From positions 1-64,000 of the forward strand of contig NZ_JABEQF010000017.1 in NCBI RefSeq assembly GCF_014174355.1: DNA of 64,000 bases, written 5' to 3'. The notes under the pieces were generated by a model, which saw only the letters and a program-made list of their open reading frames with translations, had not been told where the DNA came from and did not search any database. Origin of the DNA: Gluconacetobacter azotocaptans. Lineage in GTDB: Bacteria > Pseudomonadota > Alphaproteobacteria > Acetobacterales > Acetobacteraceae. The position numbers were made by a program, and so were the translations under genes. Positions 24,972 through 33,811 of this stretch are shown here, piece by piece. The stretch's first letter is position 1. Every line of letters starts with the position of its first letter.

Positions 24972-27688
24972 GAGGCTGACCGCAGGTCGGGGTCATCTTC
25001 CAGCACGAAGCCTGTGGATTTCAGCTTGCGGTCATCGAGGCGAAAGTACCCCATGGGGAAACGCCGGGCGAGGGTGCGGCTGAATGCCACGCCTTTCAGC
25101 ACGTCGAAGACGACCGGGACATGGAAACCGGTTTTTCGTCCCGCGCGGCGATAGACCTCGGCATAGGTCGGGGAACGGCTGTCGGCGACGTTGTAGATGT
25201 CCACGCCCGCCTTGTGGCTGGCGAGGTCGCGTTCCATGAGGTGAACGATGGCCCGGGCGACATTGCGTGACGAGATGAAGTGGCTGTTGCGGTAGAGTGC
25301 GAAGACCGCGCGTTTGGCGCTCCAGGACAGGGATTCGTCGAGAAAACTGCGTTTCTGTGCGATGGCGATACGGTACAGGTCGATGTGCATCGTCTGCGCG
25401 TATTGCGACAATACGCGTTCGCCCAGAACCTTGCTGCGCGCGTATTCCAGCATGGAGGGTTCGGCAAAATACTGCTTCTTCAATGAAAGATCGGTATTGA
25501 TGATCGGCGCTTCCTCGCTGAGAAAACGCGCGCGGGGTGAACCGTAGACGACCATGGAACTCGCCTGGCCAAAATACCGCACGCCGGCCGTGGCGCAGAT
25601 TTTCGCGAAGCGATCCAGGTTCGTCACATTGGTCGTTTCCATCTCGTGCACGTTCGACAGGCTGGCGGCGAGATGAATGACGGCTTCGACACCTTCGGCA
25701 AGGTTCTCGAGGTCCGCTTGCGGAAGGGTGGGGTCGGAAAAATCGATCTGGACCCATTCGACGCCCGGGGTGGCCGGTATGGAATGTCTGAACGTGCCCC
25801 GGATGCGGTAGCCCCCTGCGGCCAATCGCGCGATGACGGCCTGGCCCAGATTTCCCGTGGCCCCTGTCACGAGAATCAAGGGGCGCGCGGCGACCAGCGA
25901 AGTCGCGGGAGAGAGCTGCTTCACGCGGCGCGCGACGAATTGGGCCTTGATATGGTCTGCAAGGCGGATGGCGAGCGACATGATGACCATGGTCGGGTTG
26001 GCGTGGCCGCTCGTGGGGAAAACCGATGCGCCTGCAACGAACAGGCCGCTGACGCCGTGAACCTGGCAGTCAGGGTCGACCACGCTTGTGGCGGGGTCCG
26101 TGCCCATCCGGGTCGTGCCGGCCGTATGGGCCATGTCATGGATCAGGAGTTTCGAGATATCCGCAGTCCGGAACTCGTCTCGGAGATGGAAGCCCCTGAT
26201 GCCGGCCCGTTCGAGATCTTCCTGAAGAAGATTGGCCAGTTGCACGATATCGCGACGCAGGTCGGCGTCGATTTTCCAATGCACCCGGGCCAGGGGCAGG
26301 CCCAGCCTGTCCGTGCGCGTCGAGAGGGTGACGCGGTTGTCGGGGTGCGGCGGCTGTTCGCAGATCACGTTCAACGAGGCTTTGGCCAGCTTGCGGCCCC
26401 CTCCGCCGGCAACGTAGTCACGCGCGACGAAATTCGCATTGATCGCGACCGCGGCGTCGGCGATCAGACGTCGGAAACGTTCTGGAATTTTCTGGTAATT
26501 GAGGATTTTGCGCCCCAGGGAGGTCGCCACCAGTCCGAAATTGCGGGCCACCGCGACGACATCGCCAAGCGGGTTTCGGCTCTGGCGTTGCGCCAGGCGC
26601 TTCAGCGCCAGCACGGAATCGTCGGGCGAGATCTCGATGCCGGTGAAGATGGCCATGTTCGGCAGGCGTCGGCTGGTCTGCACCTCGGGGTGCAGGGCCA
26701 GGCCGTGCGAGTACATGAAAACCCGGTGACGCTCCTGCAACGGAAAAAAACCGAGAAGGGCGGCCGCCTCATCGCGATGTTCGGGAGAAAAATATCCAAG
26801 CTCGATACTGGGATGGTCCATCAGATAACGCCCGACGACGTCGTGGGCGTTGCCCGGCACCTGTCCGTCGCTGTCGCGCGACATCAGCAGAAGGCGGGCA
26901 TTTTCGATGGCGCCCGCCGCCAGAACAACGCATTCCGCCCCCAGGGCGACCCGGTTGCGCCCGGTGAGGGAACCGCGCAGTTCGACCCCCGTGGCCTTCC
27001 CGCCTTCGATGCTGACGGATGACACCGTTGCGTTGTACACCACCGTGACGCCTTTATGCGTTTCCCGGCGGAAATCGGGGCCGAAGCGCATGACGTCGGT
27101 CAGCGCGTGCCGCGAGCGCGCGAATTGCCAGAAGAACGAACCGAAGTGATGTAGCCGGCCCATCTGGTCGGGTTCGCGGCGAGACGCCTGGGTCCAGAAG
27201 GCACGGTCGTGGACCAGCGGGCCGAGATCGAGATAGGTCGCGGCGCGTTTCATGTAGGGGGCAAGCGTCTTCATGCCGAAAGGCCAGCCCGATCCTGCGA
27301 CCCACGGTCGCTGTTCGTAATCCGCCGGGGAAAACGGGGCCACTTTTCCGGCCCACGCCATCGTCGATCCGCCCAGGACGCGGCACCGGACCCCGAATTT
27401 TTGTATATCCGCCTTCCAGAAGCGCATCTGGGGCGCGTGCCAGGCGCTGCGTGCGTCTTGCAGGGTTTTGTCGAGAAGGTCGCCGGATACGTCGATCGCG
27501 TTCAGCTCCTCATGGTCCGGGTCTTCGTCGAGGGCGCCGCTTTCCACGATGGCGATACGAAGGCCCTGTCCGGACAGCTCGCGCGCCAGCGTCAGTCCGG
27601 CGGCGCCGCCGCCGACGATGACGAGATCGAAACGAGTCGACAGGCTGGCCGGGTCCTTGAGGTGCTCGAAATCGATATAGTCCGTCAT
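24968..27688 (-). CDS. GMC oxidoreductase - NAD-dependent epimerase fusion
   Basis: A single uninterrupted frame of 906 residues joins two enzymes. Residues 1-590 form a GMC-family flavin oxidoreductase: the FAD motif DLVIVGGGAAGLTLARELSG near residue 18, the GGSTMAWAG segment, and the C-terminal signature HTAGTTRMGTD followed by GLFVAGASVFPTSGHANPT. Residues 603-906 form an extended short-chain dehydrogenase: LILVTGATGNLGQAVIARL (NAD-binding TGATGNLG) and the active-site Tyr-x3-Lys in LEYARSKVLGE. No signal peptide is seen. Substrates are unknown; oxidation of an alcohol group followed by epimerisation, reduction or dehydration of a sugar or lipid is plausible. A flippase gene lies 56 nt upstream on the same strand. 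Base composition is lower in G+C than in the neighbours, a sign of transfer. The frame is open upstream into the flippase gene, but ATG 27688 directly precedes the domain. Confidence 0.85.
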   Translation of the reverse strand: MTDYIDFEHLKDPASLSTRFDLVIVGGGAAGLTLARELSGQGLRIAIVESGALDEDPDHEELNAIDVSGDLLDKTLQDARSAWHAPQMRFWKADIQKFGVRCRVLGGSTMAWAGKVAPFSPADYEQRPWVAGSGWPFGMKTLAPYMKRAATYLDLGPLVHDRAFWTQASRREPDQMGRLHHFGSFFWQFARSRHALTDVMRFGPDFRRETHKGVTVVYNATVSSVSIEGGKATGVELRGSLTGRNRVALGAECVVLAAGAIENARLLLMSRDSDGQVPGNAHDVVGRYLMDHPSIELGYFSPEHRDEAAALLGFFPLQERHRVFMYSHGLALHPEVQTSRRLPNMAIFTGIEISPDDSVLALKRLAQRQSRNPLGDVVAVARNFGLVATSLGRKILNYQKIPERFRRLIADAAVAINANFVARDYVAGGGGRKLAKASLNVICEQPPHPDNRVTLSTRTDRLGLPLARVHWKIDADLRRDIVQLANLLQEDLERAGIRGFHLRDEFRTADISKLLIHDMAHTAGTTRMGTDPATSVVDPDCQVHGVSGLFVAGASVFPTSGHANPTMVIMSLAIRLADHIKAQFVARRVKQLSPATSLVAARPLILVTGATGNLGQAVIARLAAGGYRIRGTFRHSIPATPGVEWVQIDFSDPTLPQADLENLAEGVEAVIHLAASLSNVHEMETTNVTNLDRFAKICATAGVRYFGQASSMVVYGSPRARFLSEEAPIINTDLSLKKQYFAEPSMLEYARSKVLGERVLSQYAQTMHIDLYRIAIAQKRSFLDESLSWSAKRAVFALYRNSHFISSRNVARAIVHLMERDLASHKAGVDIYNVADSRSPTYAEVYRRAGRKTGFHVPVVFDVLKGVAFSRTLARRFPMGYFRLDDRKLKSTGFVLEDDPDLRSAS

Positions 27689-27744
27689 GTGATTACCCGT
27701 ATCGGTGGAACTGTCTGGGCCGCCATCCGTCCGCGTAAGGGCCG

Positions 27745-29286
27745 TCAGCCGGCGGGCGCACGGGAAAACCGCGTCATGATGCGTTTCACGATGCCGGCGG
27801 CGGCGTCCCGTTCCAGGTCGTCGAGGCACACGAACCACAGGACGCCGTAGAAGACGGCCATCGCGATCCCGAAAAACAGGGTGGCGGCGGGGAGGGGCAT
27901 GTCGACGAGCGCTATGCACATGCAGGCGGCGCCGGTCAGGGCCGCGGGCAGGATGCGGGCGAGGGCCTGCGTGATCGGCGGGTAGAAACGGATGCTGAGG
28001 AACATGCGCACCACGAAGTCGCCCGCCGTCCGGATGGCCCAGGCAAAGGCCGCGCCGACGACGCCGAAATGGTGCAGGAACACGACCAGCAGGGGCACGT
28101 AGACCAGCATTTCGCCGATCGACAGCTTGGCGCTGGCATCGGGCCGGCCGATCGCGTCGAGGAACCCGGCCGCGATGGCGTCCGCGCTGCCGATGAAGAT
28201 GCCCAGGCACAGCAGTTTCATGATCGTGCTGCTGTGGATGGCGAAGTCCTGATCGATCCAGAGCGAGAGGATTTTGGAACTGAACAGCGCCGTGCCCAGG
28301 CAGAGGGGCAGCAGCAGGGCCGCCAGGGTCAGGACGGATGTCCGGTAAAGCTCCACGGTTCTGACGGAATCCGTGCGCCAGGAGGACGCCAGGGCCGGGT
28401 AAGCGGACGCCGCGACCGCATTGGTGACCATGGAGAAGCGGCCCACCGCATCCGACGGCGTGGTGTAGAAGCCCGTCGCGGCCGCCGAGATGACGCTGGC
28501 GATCATGAACCTGTCGATATTGCCCAGCAGCGGATAGGCGATGTTCGAGACGGTCATCCAGCCGCCGATCCGCAGCAGCGGCGCAAGCAGGTGCGGCCGT
28601 ACCCGGGCGGCGCGAAGCTGCGGCACCAGCCTGAGGCAGAAGCGGATATAGGCGATGGCCATCCACAGCCGGCAGCCCGCCAGGACCAGCATCACGCCGA
28701 CGAGGCTGTCCCAGACTTCCAGGACCAGCAGCGGCCCGATGTAATAGGCGATCGAGATCGGAATATTGATCAGGTTGGTCGCGCGAAATTCGTGGTACGC
28801 GGTCAGCACGCCCCACAGGGCGGCATTGATCATGACCAGGGGCGCGGTCGCGCAGAAGACCAGCAGGGCCACGATGGTTTCGTGCTGGAGGTTCTCGGGA
28901 ATCTTGAGGCCGTGCCGCACCCAGAAACTGACCGCACCCGCTGAGATGAGGCCGCCGATGACGCCGATGCCGGTCAGCGTCAGCACGCCGGTCAGGATCA
29001 GGTCGGCGGTTTCGTGGTCGCTCTGGTCATGTGTGCGGCCGGCGATGGCGCGGGTGAGGGCGCGGCCGAGGCCCAGGTCGAAGATGCCGAACGTGCCGAT
29101 CAGGCTGAGGGCGATGGTGAAGATGCCCCATCGGGACAGGCCGAGCTCATGAATAAGCCGGGGCGTGACGGGCAGGGCCACAAGGACCGGGGCGATCCGC
29201 CCGAACATGTTCCATGCGGCATTCGTAATGACATGACGCGGCCGGGGACCGGACTGCTGGACCGGGGACACCATGGGCAAGTGCAT
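27745..29286 (-). CDS. Wzx-like polysaccharide flippase (MOP superfamily)
   Basis: Polytopic inner-membrane protein of 513 residues with about 12-14 hydrophobic segments and the N-terminal pattern of Wzx/RfbX proteins (NAAWNMFGRIAPVLVALPVTPRLIHELGLSRWG). Such proteins flip undecaprenyl-linked glycans to the periplasmic side. No polymerase, glycosyltransferase or initiating transferase is nearby, so the carried glycan is unknown and may be made elsewhere. A second ATG at 29274 is possible. It forms a two-gene unit with the oxidoreductase fusion downstream. Confidence 0.88.
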   Translation of the reverse strand: MHLPMVSPVQQSGPRPRHVITNAAWNMFGRIAPVLVALPVTPRLIHELGLSRWGIFTIALSLIGTFGIFDLGLGRALTRAIAGRTHDQSDHETADLILTGVLTLTGIGVIGGLISAGAVSFWVRHGLKIPENLQHETIVALLVFCATAPLVMINAALWGVLTAYHEFRATNLINIPISIAYYIGPLLVLEVWDSLVGVMLVLAGCRLWMAIAYIRFCLRLVPQLRAARVRPHLLAPLLRIGGWMTVSNIAYPLLGNIDRFMIASVISAAATGFYTTPSDAVGRFSMVTNAVAASAYPALASSWRTDSVRTVELYRTSVLTLAALLLPLCLGTALFSSKILSLWIDQDFAIHSSTIMKLLCLGIFIGSADAIAAGFLDAIGRPDASAKLSIGEMLVYVPLLVVFLHHFGVVGAAFAWAIRTAGDFVVRMFLSIRFYPPITQALARILPAALTGAACMCIALVDMPLPAATLFFGIAMAVFYGVLWFVCLDDLERDAAAGIVKRIMTRFSRAPAG

Positions 29287-29747
29287 CCTTCAAGCGACGA
29301 CAGCCCCGGCGTACGGGGGAATGGGAGAGGCGCTTCCGGTATTCAGGCGGCAGGGGCGTGTGGCGGGGTCATGACGCCACCAGCGCTTTCGTTACGATCG
29401 GGGCCGCTTGCCCGGGGATGTCAGGCGAATCTTTCTGCACAGATTTCGTCCTCATCATGACCTCGATCCGTCCGGGCAGGTCGCGGTGCCCGGAAAAACG
29501 CGGGAACCCGAAGGCTGGAGCGCTCTTGCCCAAGGAATTTTCTAACTTGTGAAATCCGCGACAGTTTCACCGCAGGGGGTGGGTCGCGCGCATTATGTGG
29601 CGGCGACCGCCCGGCAACCCGCCCCAGGGCGCGGTGCTTGACCGCGGGGGCCGCCGCTCCGCATAAGGTTGGGCTTTACCCGGCCCGATCCGCGCCGAGC
29701 GAGCCGGGTCCGCCATATCTTGTCGTCAGTAGTCAGAAATCAGGGTC
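29287..29747. other. 461-base gap between divergent flippase and ileS genes
   Basis: No gene is supported here. The side near the flippase contains one weak 6-bp hairpin (29360-29365 with 29375-29380). The middle holds a short A/T-richer stretch at about 29529-29552. The ileS side contains a candidate sigma-70 promoter at 29638-29666. The promoter of the flippase-fusion unit should lie in the left part but could not be identified. Confidence 0.5.
29638..29666 (+). promoter_or_regulatory. Candidate ileS promoter
   Basis: TTGACC at 29638-29643 matches the -35 consensus in five of six bases, and 17 nt downstream GCATAA (29661-29666) is a weak -10 match. The expected start of transcription, near 29673, leaves a leader of about 75 nt before the ileS ATG. 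This is a pattern match only. Confidence 0.4.
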
Positions 29748-32645
29748 ATGACCGAGTCAAAACCACAGGATCTCTATCGGGAAACGGTGTTTCTGCCGAC
29801 CACCAGCTTCCCCATGCGCGGCAGCCTGCCGAAGCGGGAGCCGGAGATTCTGGCGCGGTGGGCGCAGTCCGACCTGGACGGGCGCCTGCGCGCGCAGGCC
29901 GAGGGCCGGCCGTCCTTCATGCTGCATGACGGGCCGCCCTATGCGAACGGCAACCTGCATATCGGCCACGCGCTGAACAAGATCCTGAAAGACGTCATCA
30001 ACCGCGCGCACCGCATGGCGGGCTTCGCGGTGCATTACGTTCCGGGCTGGGACTGCCACGGCCTGCCGATCGAATGGAAGATCGAGGAGGAATACCGCAA
30101 GGCCGGGCGCGACAAGGATTCGGTGCCCATCCTGCAATTCCGCGCCGAATGCCGGGCCTATGCCCAGAAATGGCTGGACGTGCAGGCCGCCGAATTCCGC
30201 CGCCTGGGCGTGCAGGGGGAATGGGACCGGCGATATGCCACGATGGATTTTTCCTCGGAGGCCACGATCGCCGAGGAAATCGGCCGCTTCCTGCTGAACG
30301 GGCTGCTGTATCGCGGGCTGCGGCCGGTGATGTGGAGCCCGGTCGAAAAGACCGCCCTGGCCGAGGCCGAGATCGAATATCGCGACCATGAATCGACCAC
30401 GATCCATGTCGCCTTCCCCTTCCTGCACGACCCGACCCCCGGCCGCGCGCTGGAAGACGTGTCGGCGGTCATCTGGACGACGACGCCGTGGACCATCCCC
30501 GGCAACCGCGCCATCGCGTTCGGGCCGGACATCACCTATGCCGTGCTGCGCGTCGATGGCGTGACCGACGCCGCGACTCTGGAGCCGGGCGCGCGCCTGC
30601 TGGTGGCCGAGGCTCTGATCCCCGCCTTCTGCGCCGCCGCGGGCATCACCGACCATTACGTGCTGTACACCCTGCCGGGCGAGGCGCTGACCGACGCGGT
30701 GTGCGCCCATCCGTTGCGCGGCGAGAATTACGATTTCGAGGTGCCGCTGCTGGCGGGCGATTTCGTCACCACCGACGCGGGCACCGGCCTGGTCCACATG
30801 GCCCCCGCCCATGGCGAGGACGATTTCGCGCTGTCGGTCGCCAACGGGGTCGAGGTGCCGGAAATGGTGCTGGACGACGGACGGTACGCCGACTGGGTGC
30901 CGCTGTTCGCCGGCACCCATGTCTTCAAGGCCGCCGATCCGGTGTGCGCCGCGCTGACGGCGGCGATGGAACGCGCCATTGCCGACGGCCAGGCGCCGGC
31001 AGGCCTGGTCGCCCGGTCCACCCTGATCCATTCCTATCCGCATTCCTGGCGGTCGCGCGCGCCGGTGATCTATCGCGCCACCCCGCAATGGTTCATCCGC
31101 ATGGATGGCGAGGGCCATCTGCGCGCCCGCGCCCTGCGCGCGCTGGACGACGTGACCTTCGTGCCCGCGCAGGCGCGCAACCGCCTGACCTCGATGGTCG
31201 CGGGGCGTCCCGACTGGTGCATCAGCCGCCAGCGCGCCTGGGGCGTGCCGATCGCGGTGTTCGTGGAGAAACGCACCGGCGAGGTGCTGCGCGACCCGGC
31301 GGTGATGGCGCGGATCGTCGAGGCCTTCCGCGCCGAGGGCGCGGACGTGTGGTACAGTGCCCCGGCCGCGCGCTTCCTGGGCGCGGGGCGCGACCCCGAG
31401 GACTACGAACAGGTGTTCGACATCGTCGACGTCTGGTTCGAAAGCGGGTCCAGCCACGCCTTCGTGCTGGGCCGCGACGGGATGCCGTTCCCGGCCGACC
31501 TGTATCTGGAAGGGTCGGACCAGCATCGCGGCTGGTTCCAGTCCTCGCTGCTGGAAAGCGTGGGCACGCGGGGCGTCGCCCCCTATCGCGCGCTGGTCAC
31601 CAACGGCTTCGTGCTGGACGAGCAGGGCCGCAAGATGTCCAAGTCGCTGGGCAACGTGGTGGCCCCGCAGGACGTCAACGACTCGCTGGGCGCCGATATC
31701 CTGCGCCTGTGGGTGATGAATTCCGACACCAACGAGGATCTGCGCATCGGCGGCGAGATCCTGAAGCAACAGGGCGAGTTGTATCGCCGGCTGCGCAACA
31801 CCCTGCGCTGGCTGCTGGGCGCGCTGGACGGCTTCACCGAGGCCGAGCGTGTCCCCTACGAGCAGATGCCCGAGCTGGAGCAATGGGTGCTGCACCGGCT
31901 GACCGAACTGGGCGGGCTGATCGGCGGCGCGGTGGACAGCCACGAATGGGTGGGCGTCTACGGGGCGGTGCACGGGTTCTGCGCCACCGACCTGTCGGCG
32001 TTCTATTTCGACGTCCGCAAGGACGCCCTCTATTGCGACGGGGCGGACAGCCCGCGCCGCCGCGCGGCGCGCACGGTGCTGGACCATCTGCATCGCTGCC
32101 TGTGCACCTGGCTGGCACCCGTGCTGGTCTTCACCGCCGAGGAAGCCTGGACCGCCCGGTTCGGCGAGCAGGAGAGCGTGCATCTGCATGCCTTCCCCAC
32201 CCTGCCGGAGGAATGGATCCGCCCCGACCTGGCCGACCGCTGGGCGACCCTGCGCGCCGTGCGCCGCGTGGTCACCACGGGGATCGAGGCCGCGCGGCGC
32301 GACGGCGTGGTGGGGTCGTCGTTGCAGGCGGCGCTGGAACTGCCGCTGTCCGAGGACGAGGCCGCGCGTTTCGCCGACATCGACTGGTGCGAACTGGCGA
32401 TCGTGTCGCAGGCCGACGTGGTGGTCGAGGCCGGCGCGGCGTCGATCTACCTGACCGACGCCGAGTCGGCCGAAGGCGCCGCCCCGCCCGTCGGCGGGGC
32501 GCATGGCGCGCCGGTCATCCGCGCCGCCGGCGGGCATAAATGCGTCCGCTGCTGGAAGGTGCTGGACGAGGTGGGCAGTACCGCCGCGCATCCGGACCTG
32601 TGCCTGCGCTGCGTCGACGTGGTCGACGCCCGGGCCGGCACATGA
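29748..32645 (+). CDS. ileS: Isoleucine--tRNA ligase
   Basis: Class I aminoacyl-tRNA synthetase with an editing domain, charging tRNA-Ile. The 965-residue protein has PYANGNLHIGHALNK (HIGH motif, near residue 65), the editing-domain threonine-rich stretch IWTTTPWTIPGNRAIAFG, KMSKS in GRKMSKSLGN near 630, and a C-terminal zinc site with two cysteine pairs, CVRCWKVL and CLRC. It is the bacterial zinc-containing type. The stop overlaps the lspA start by ATGA. Confidence 0.97.
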   Translation: MTESKPQDLYRETVFLPTTSFPMRGSLPKREPEILARWAQSDLDGRLRAQAEGRPSFMLHDGPPYANGNLHIGHALNKILKDVINRAHRMAGFAVHYVPGWDCHGLPIEWKIEEEYRKAGRDKDSVPILQFRAECRAYAQKWLDVQAAEFRRLGVQGEWDRRYATMDFSSEATIAEEIGRFLLNGLLYRGLRPVMWSPVEKTALAEAEIEYRDHESTTIHVAFPFLHDPTPGRALEDVSAVIWTTTPWTIPGNRAIAFGPDITYAVLRVDGVTDAATLEPGARLLVAEALIPAFCAAAGITDHYVLYTLPGEALTDAVCAHPLRGENYDFEVPLLAGDFVTTDAGTGLVHMAPAHGEDDFALSVANGVEVPEMVLDDGRYADWVPLFAGTHVFKAADPVCAALTAAMERAIADGQAPAGLVARSTLIHSYPHSWRSRAPVIYRATPQWFIRMDGEGHLRARALRALDDVTFVPAQARNRLTSMVAGRPDWCISRQRAWGVPIAVFVEKRTGEVLRDPAVMARIVEAFRAEGADVWYSAPAARFLGAGRDPEDYEQVFDIVDVWFESGSSHAFVLGRDGMPFPADLYLEGSDQHRGWFQSSLLESVGTRGVAPYRALVTNGFVLDEQGRKMSKSLGNVVAPQDVNDSLGADILRLWVMNSDTNEDLRIGGEILKQQGELYRRLRNTLRWLLGALDGFTEAERVPYEQMPELEQWVLHRLTELGGLIGGAVDSHEWVGVYGAVHGFCATDLSAFYFDVRKDALYCDGADSPRRRAARTVLDHLHRCLCTWLAPVLVFTAEEAWTARFGEQESVHLHAFPTLPEEWIRPDLADRWATLRAVRRVVTTGIEAARRDGVVGSSLQAALELPLSEDEAARFADIDWCELAIVSQADVVVEAGAASIYLTDAESAEGAAPPVGGAHGAPVIRAAGGHKCVRCWKVLDEVGSTAAHPDLCLRCVDVVDARAGT

Positions 32646-33178
32646 CCGGGGGCGCCCGGCTGTGCCGCCTGGTGGGGGCGGCGCTGTTCGTGCTGGTCCT
32701 GCTGATCGACCAGGGCAGCAAATACTGGATTCTATACGAGTTCAACCTGCCCGAGCGCGAGACGGTGGCGCTGCTGCCGTTCCTGAATTTCACCATGGTC
32801 TGGAACCGCGCCATCACTTTCGGCATGCTGGGCGGGCTGGGGGCGGCGGGGCGGATCGTGTTTCCGGTCGTGGCGCTGCTGATCGTGCTGCTGCTGGCGG
32901 TATGGATCGCGCGCACCACCCGCCCCTGGGTGGCCGGTGCGCTGGGCGCGATCATGGGCGGCGCGGTGGGCAATGTCATCGACCGGCTGCATTATGGCGC
33001 GGTCGTCGATTTCATCCACGCCCATGCCTATGGCTGGTCCTGGCCGGTGTTCAACCTGGCCGACGCGGCGATCGACTGCGGCGTGGCCGTTCTGCTGATC
33101 GACAGCCTGACCGATCGGCGTGGTCCGCGCACGGCTGCGTTGAGCGGAACGCTTGCCGGAACCGAAAAGGAACGGTAA
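32642..33178 (+). CDS. lspA: Lipoprotein signal peptidase (SPase II)
   Basis: Inner-membrane aspartic protease that cuts the signal peptide from lipidated prolipoproteins. The 178-residue protein has four hydrophobic segments and the two catalytic Asp motifs, GNVIDRLHYGAVVDFI and FNLADAAIDCG. The start at 32642 overlaps the ileS stop. The gene immediately downstream encodes a lipoprotein, and several more lipoprotein genes occur in the window. Confidence 0.95.
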   Translation: MTGGARLCRLVGAALFVLVLLIDQGSKYWILYEFNLPERETVALLPFLNFTMVWNRAITFGMLGGLGAAGRIVFPVVALLIVLLLAVWIARTTRPWVAGALGAIMGGAVGNVIDRLHYGAVVDFIHAHAYGWSWPVFNLADAAIDCGVAVLLIDSLTDRRGPRTAALSGTLAGTEKER

Positions 33179-33188
33179 GAGGCGAAGC

Positions 33189-33707
33189 ATGGCGCCCTTA
33201 GTCACCCGTACCCTGTCATTCGCCCTGCTGACGTCGGGCGGACTCCTTCTTGCCGGTTGCTCCGGATCGGATGTTACGCGGGCCTTCGGGCTGGAACGCG
33301 AAACGCCGGACGAGTACACGGTGACGACGCGCGCGCCGCTGTCGATGCCGCCGACCGACGAGTTGGCGGCCCCGCACAGCGACGCCTCGCGCCCGCAGGA
33401 TGAAAGCCCGCGCCTGCAGGCGCTGGAAACCCTGTCGCCCAACGTCGCGCTGCAAGGCGCGGGCGGCCCGCCCAGCGCCGGCCAGTCCGCTCTGGTGAAC
33501 GAGGCCGACAATGCCGCCACCTCGCCCGACAAGGGCGAACTGGGCAAGGCGGGGCAGGGCTTCGTCGATCGCCTGATGTTCTGGAACGGCGGCGGCGCCG
33601 GCGGCGTGGTCGATGGCGAGGCCGAGAACCGTCGCCTGCGCCAGAACGCGGCGCTGGGCAACAGCCCCGTCCAAGGGGCGACCCCGACCGTCACGGGCGG
33701 CCACTGA
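33189..33707 (+). CDS. DUF3035-family lipoprotein
   Basis: 172-residue putative outer-membrane lipoprotein. The signal peptide ends with the lipobox LLAGC, and the segment RAFGLERETPDEYTVTTRAPLSMPP is the recognisable signature of the DUF3035 family found after lspA in Alphaproteobacteria. The rest is Ala/Gly/Pro-rich and probably largely unstructured, with a short helical segment (GQGFVDRLMFWNG). ATG 33189 lies 10 nt after the lspA stop, with AAGAGG ahead of it. Function unknown; an envelope role is likely. Confidence 0.8.
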   Translation: MAPLVTRTLSFALLTSGGLLLAGCSGSDVTRAFGLERETPDEYTVTTRAPLSMPPTDELAAPHSDASRPQDESPRLQALETLSPNVALQGAGGPPSAGQSALVNEADNAATSPDKGELGKAGQGFVDRLMFWNGGGAGGVVDGEAENRRLRQNAALGNSPVQGATPTVTGGH

Positions 33708-33811
33708 CAGGCTGATCCCCGGCCGCCGGATGGCGTTGTCCGTCCGGCCCGGTTTGCCAGCCGGCCCGTGCATTGGGCCTGCACGGTGGTGGCGATCTGC
33801 TTTATCCTGAC

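Noticed and set aside
27689-28816. Upstream extension of the oxidoreductase fusion into the flippase region
   Set aside because: The added sequence is an out-of-frame shadow of the flippase gene; the FAD domain starts right after ATG 27688.
24968-29747. Prophage or tRNA-associated genomic island
   Set aside because: No integrase, phage gene, tRNA or direct-repeat boundary could be seen; only two metabolic or transport genes.
29757-32591. A 944-codon open frame antisense to ileS
   Set aside because: It lies wholly inside ileS, has low-complexity antisense composition and no ribosome binding site or motif.
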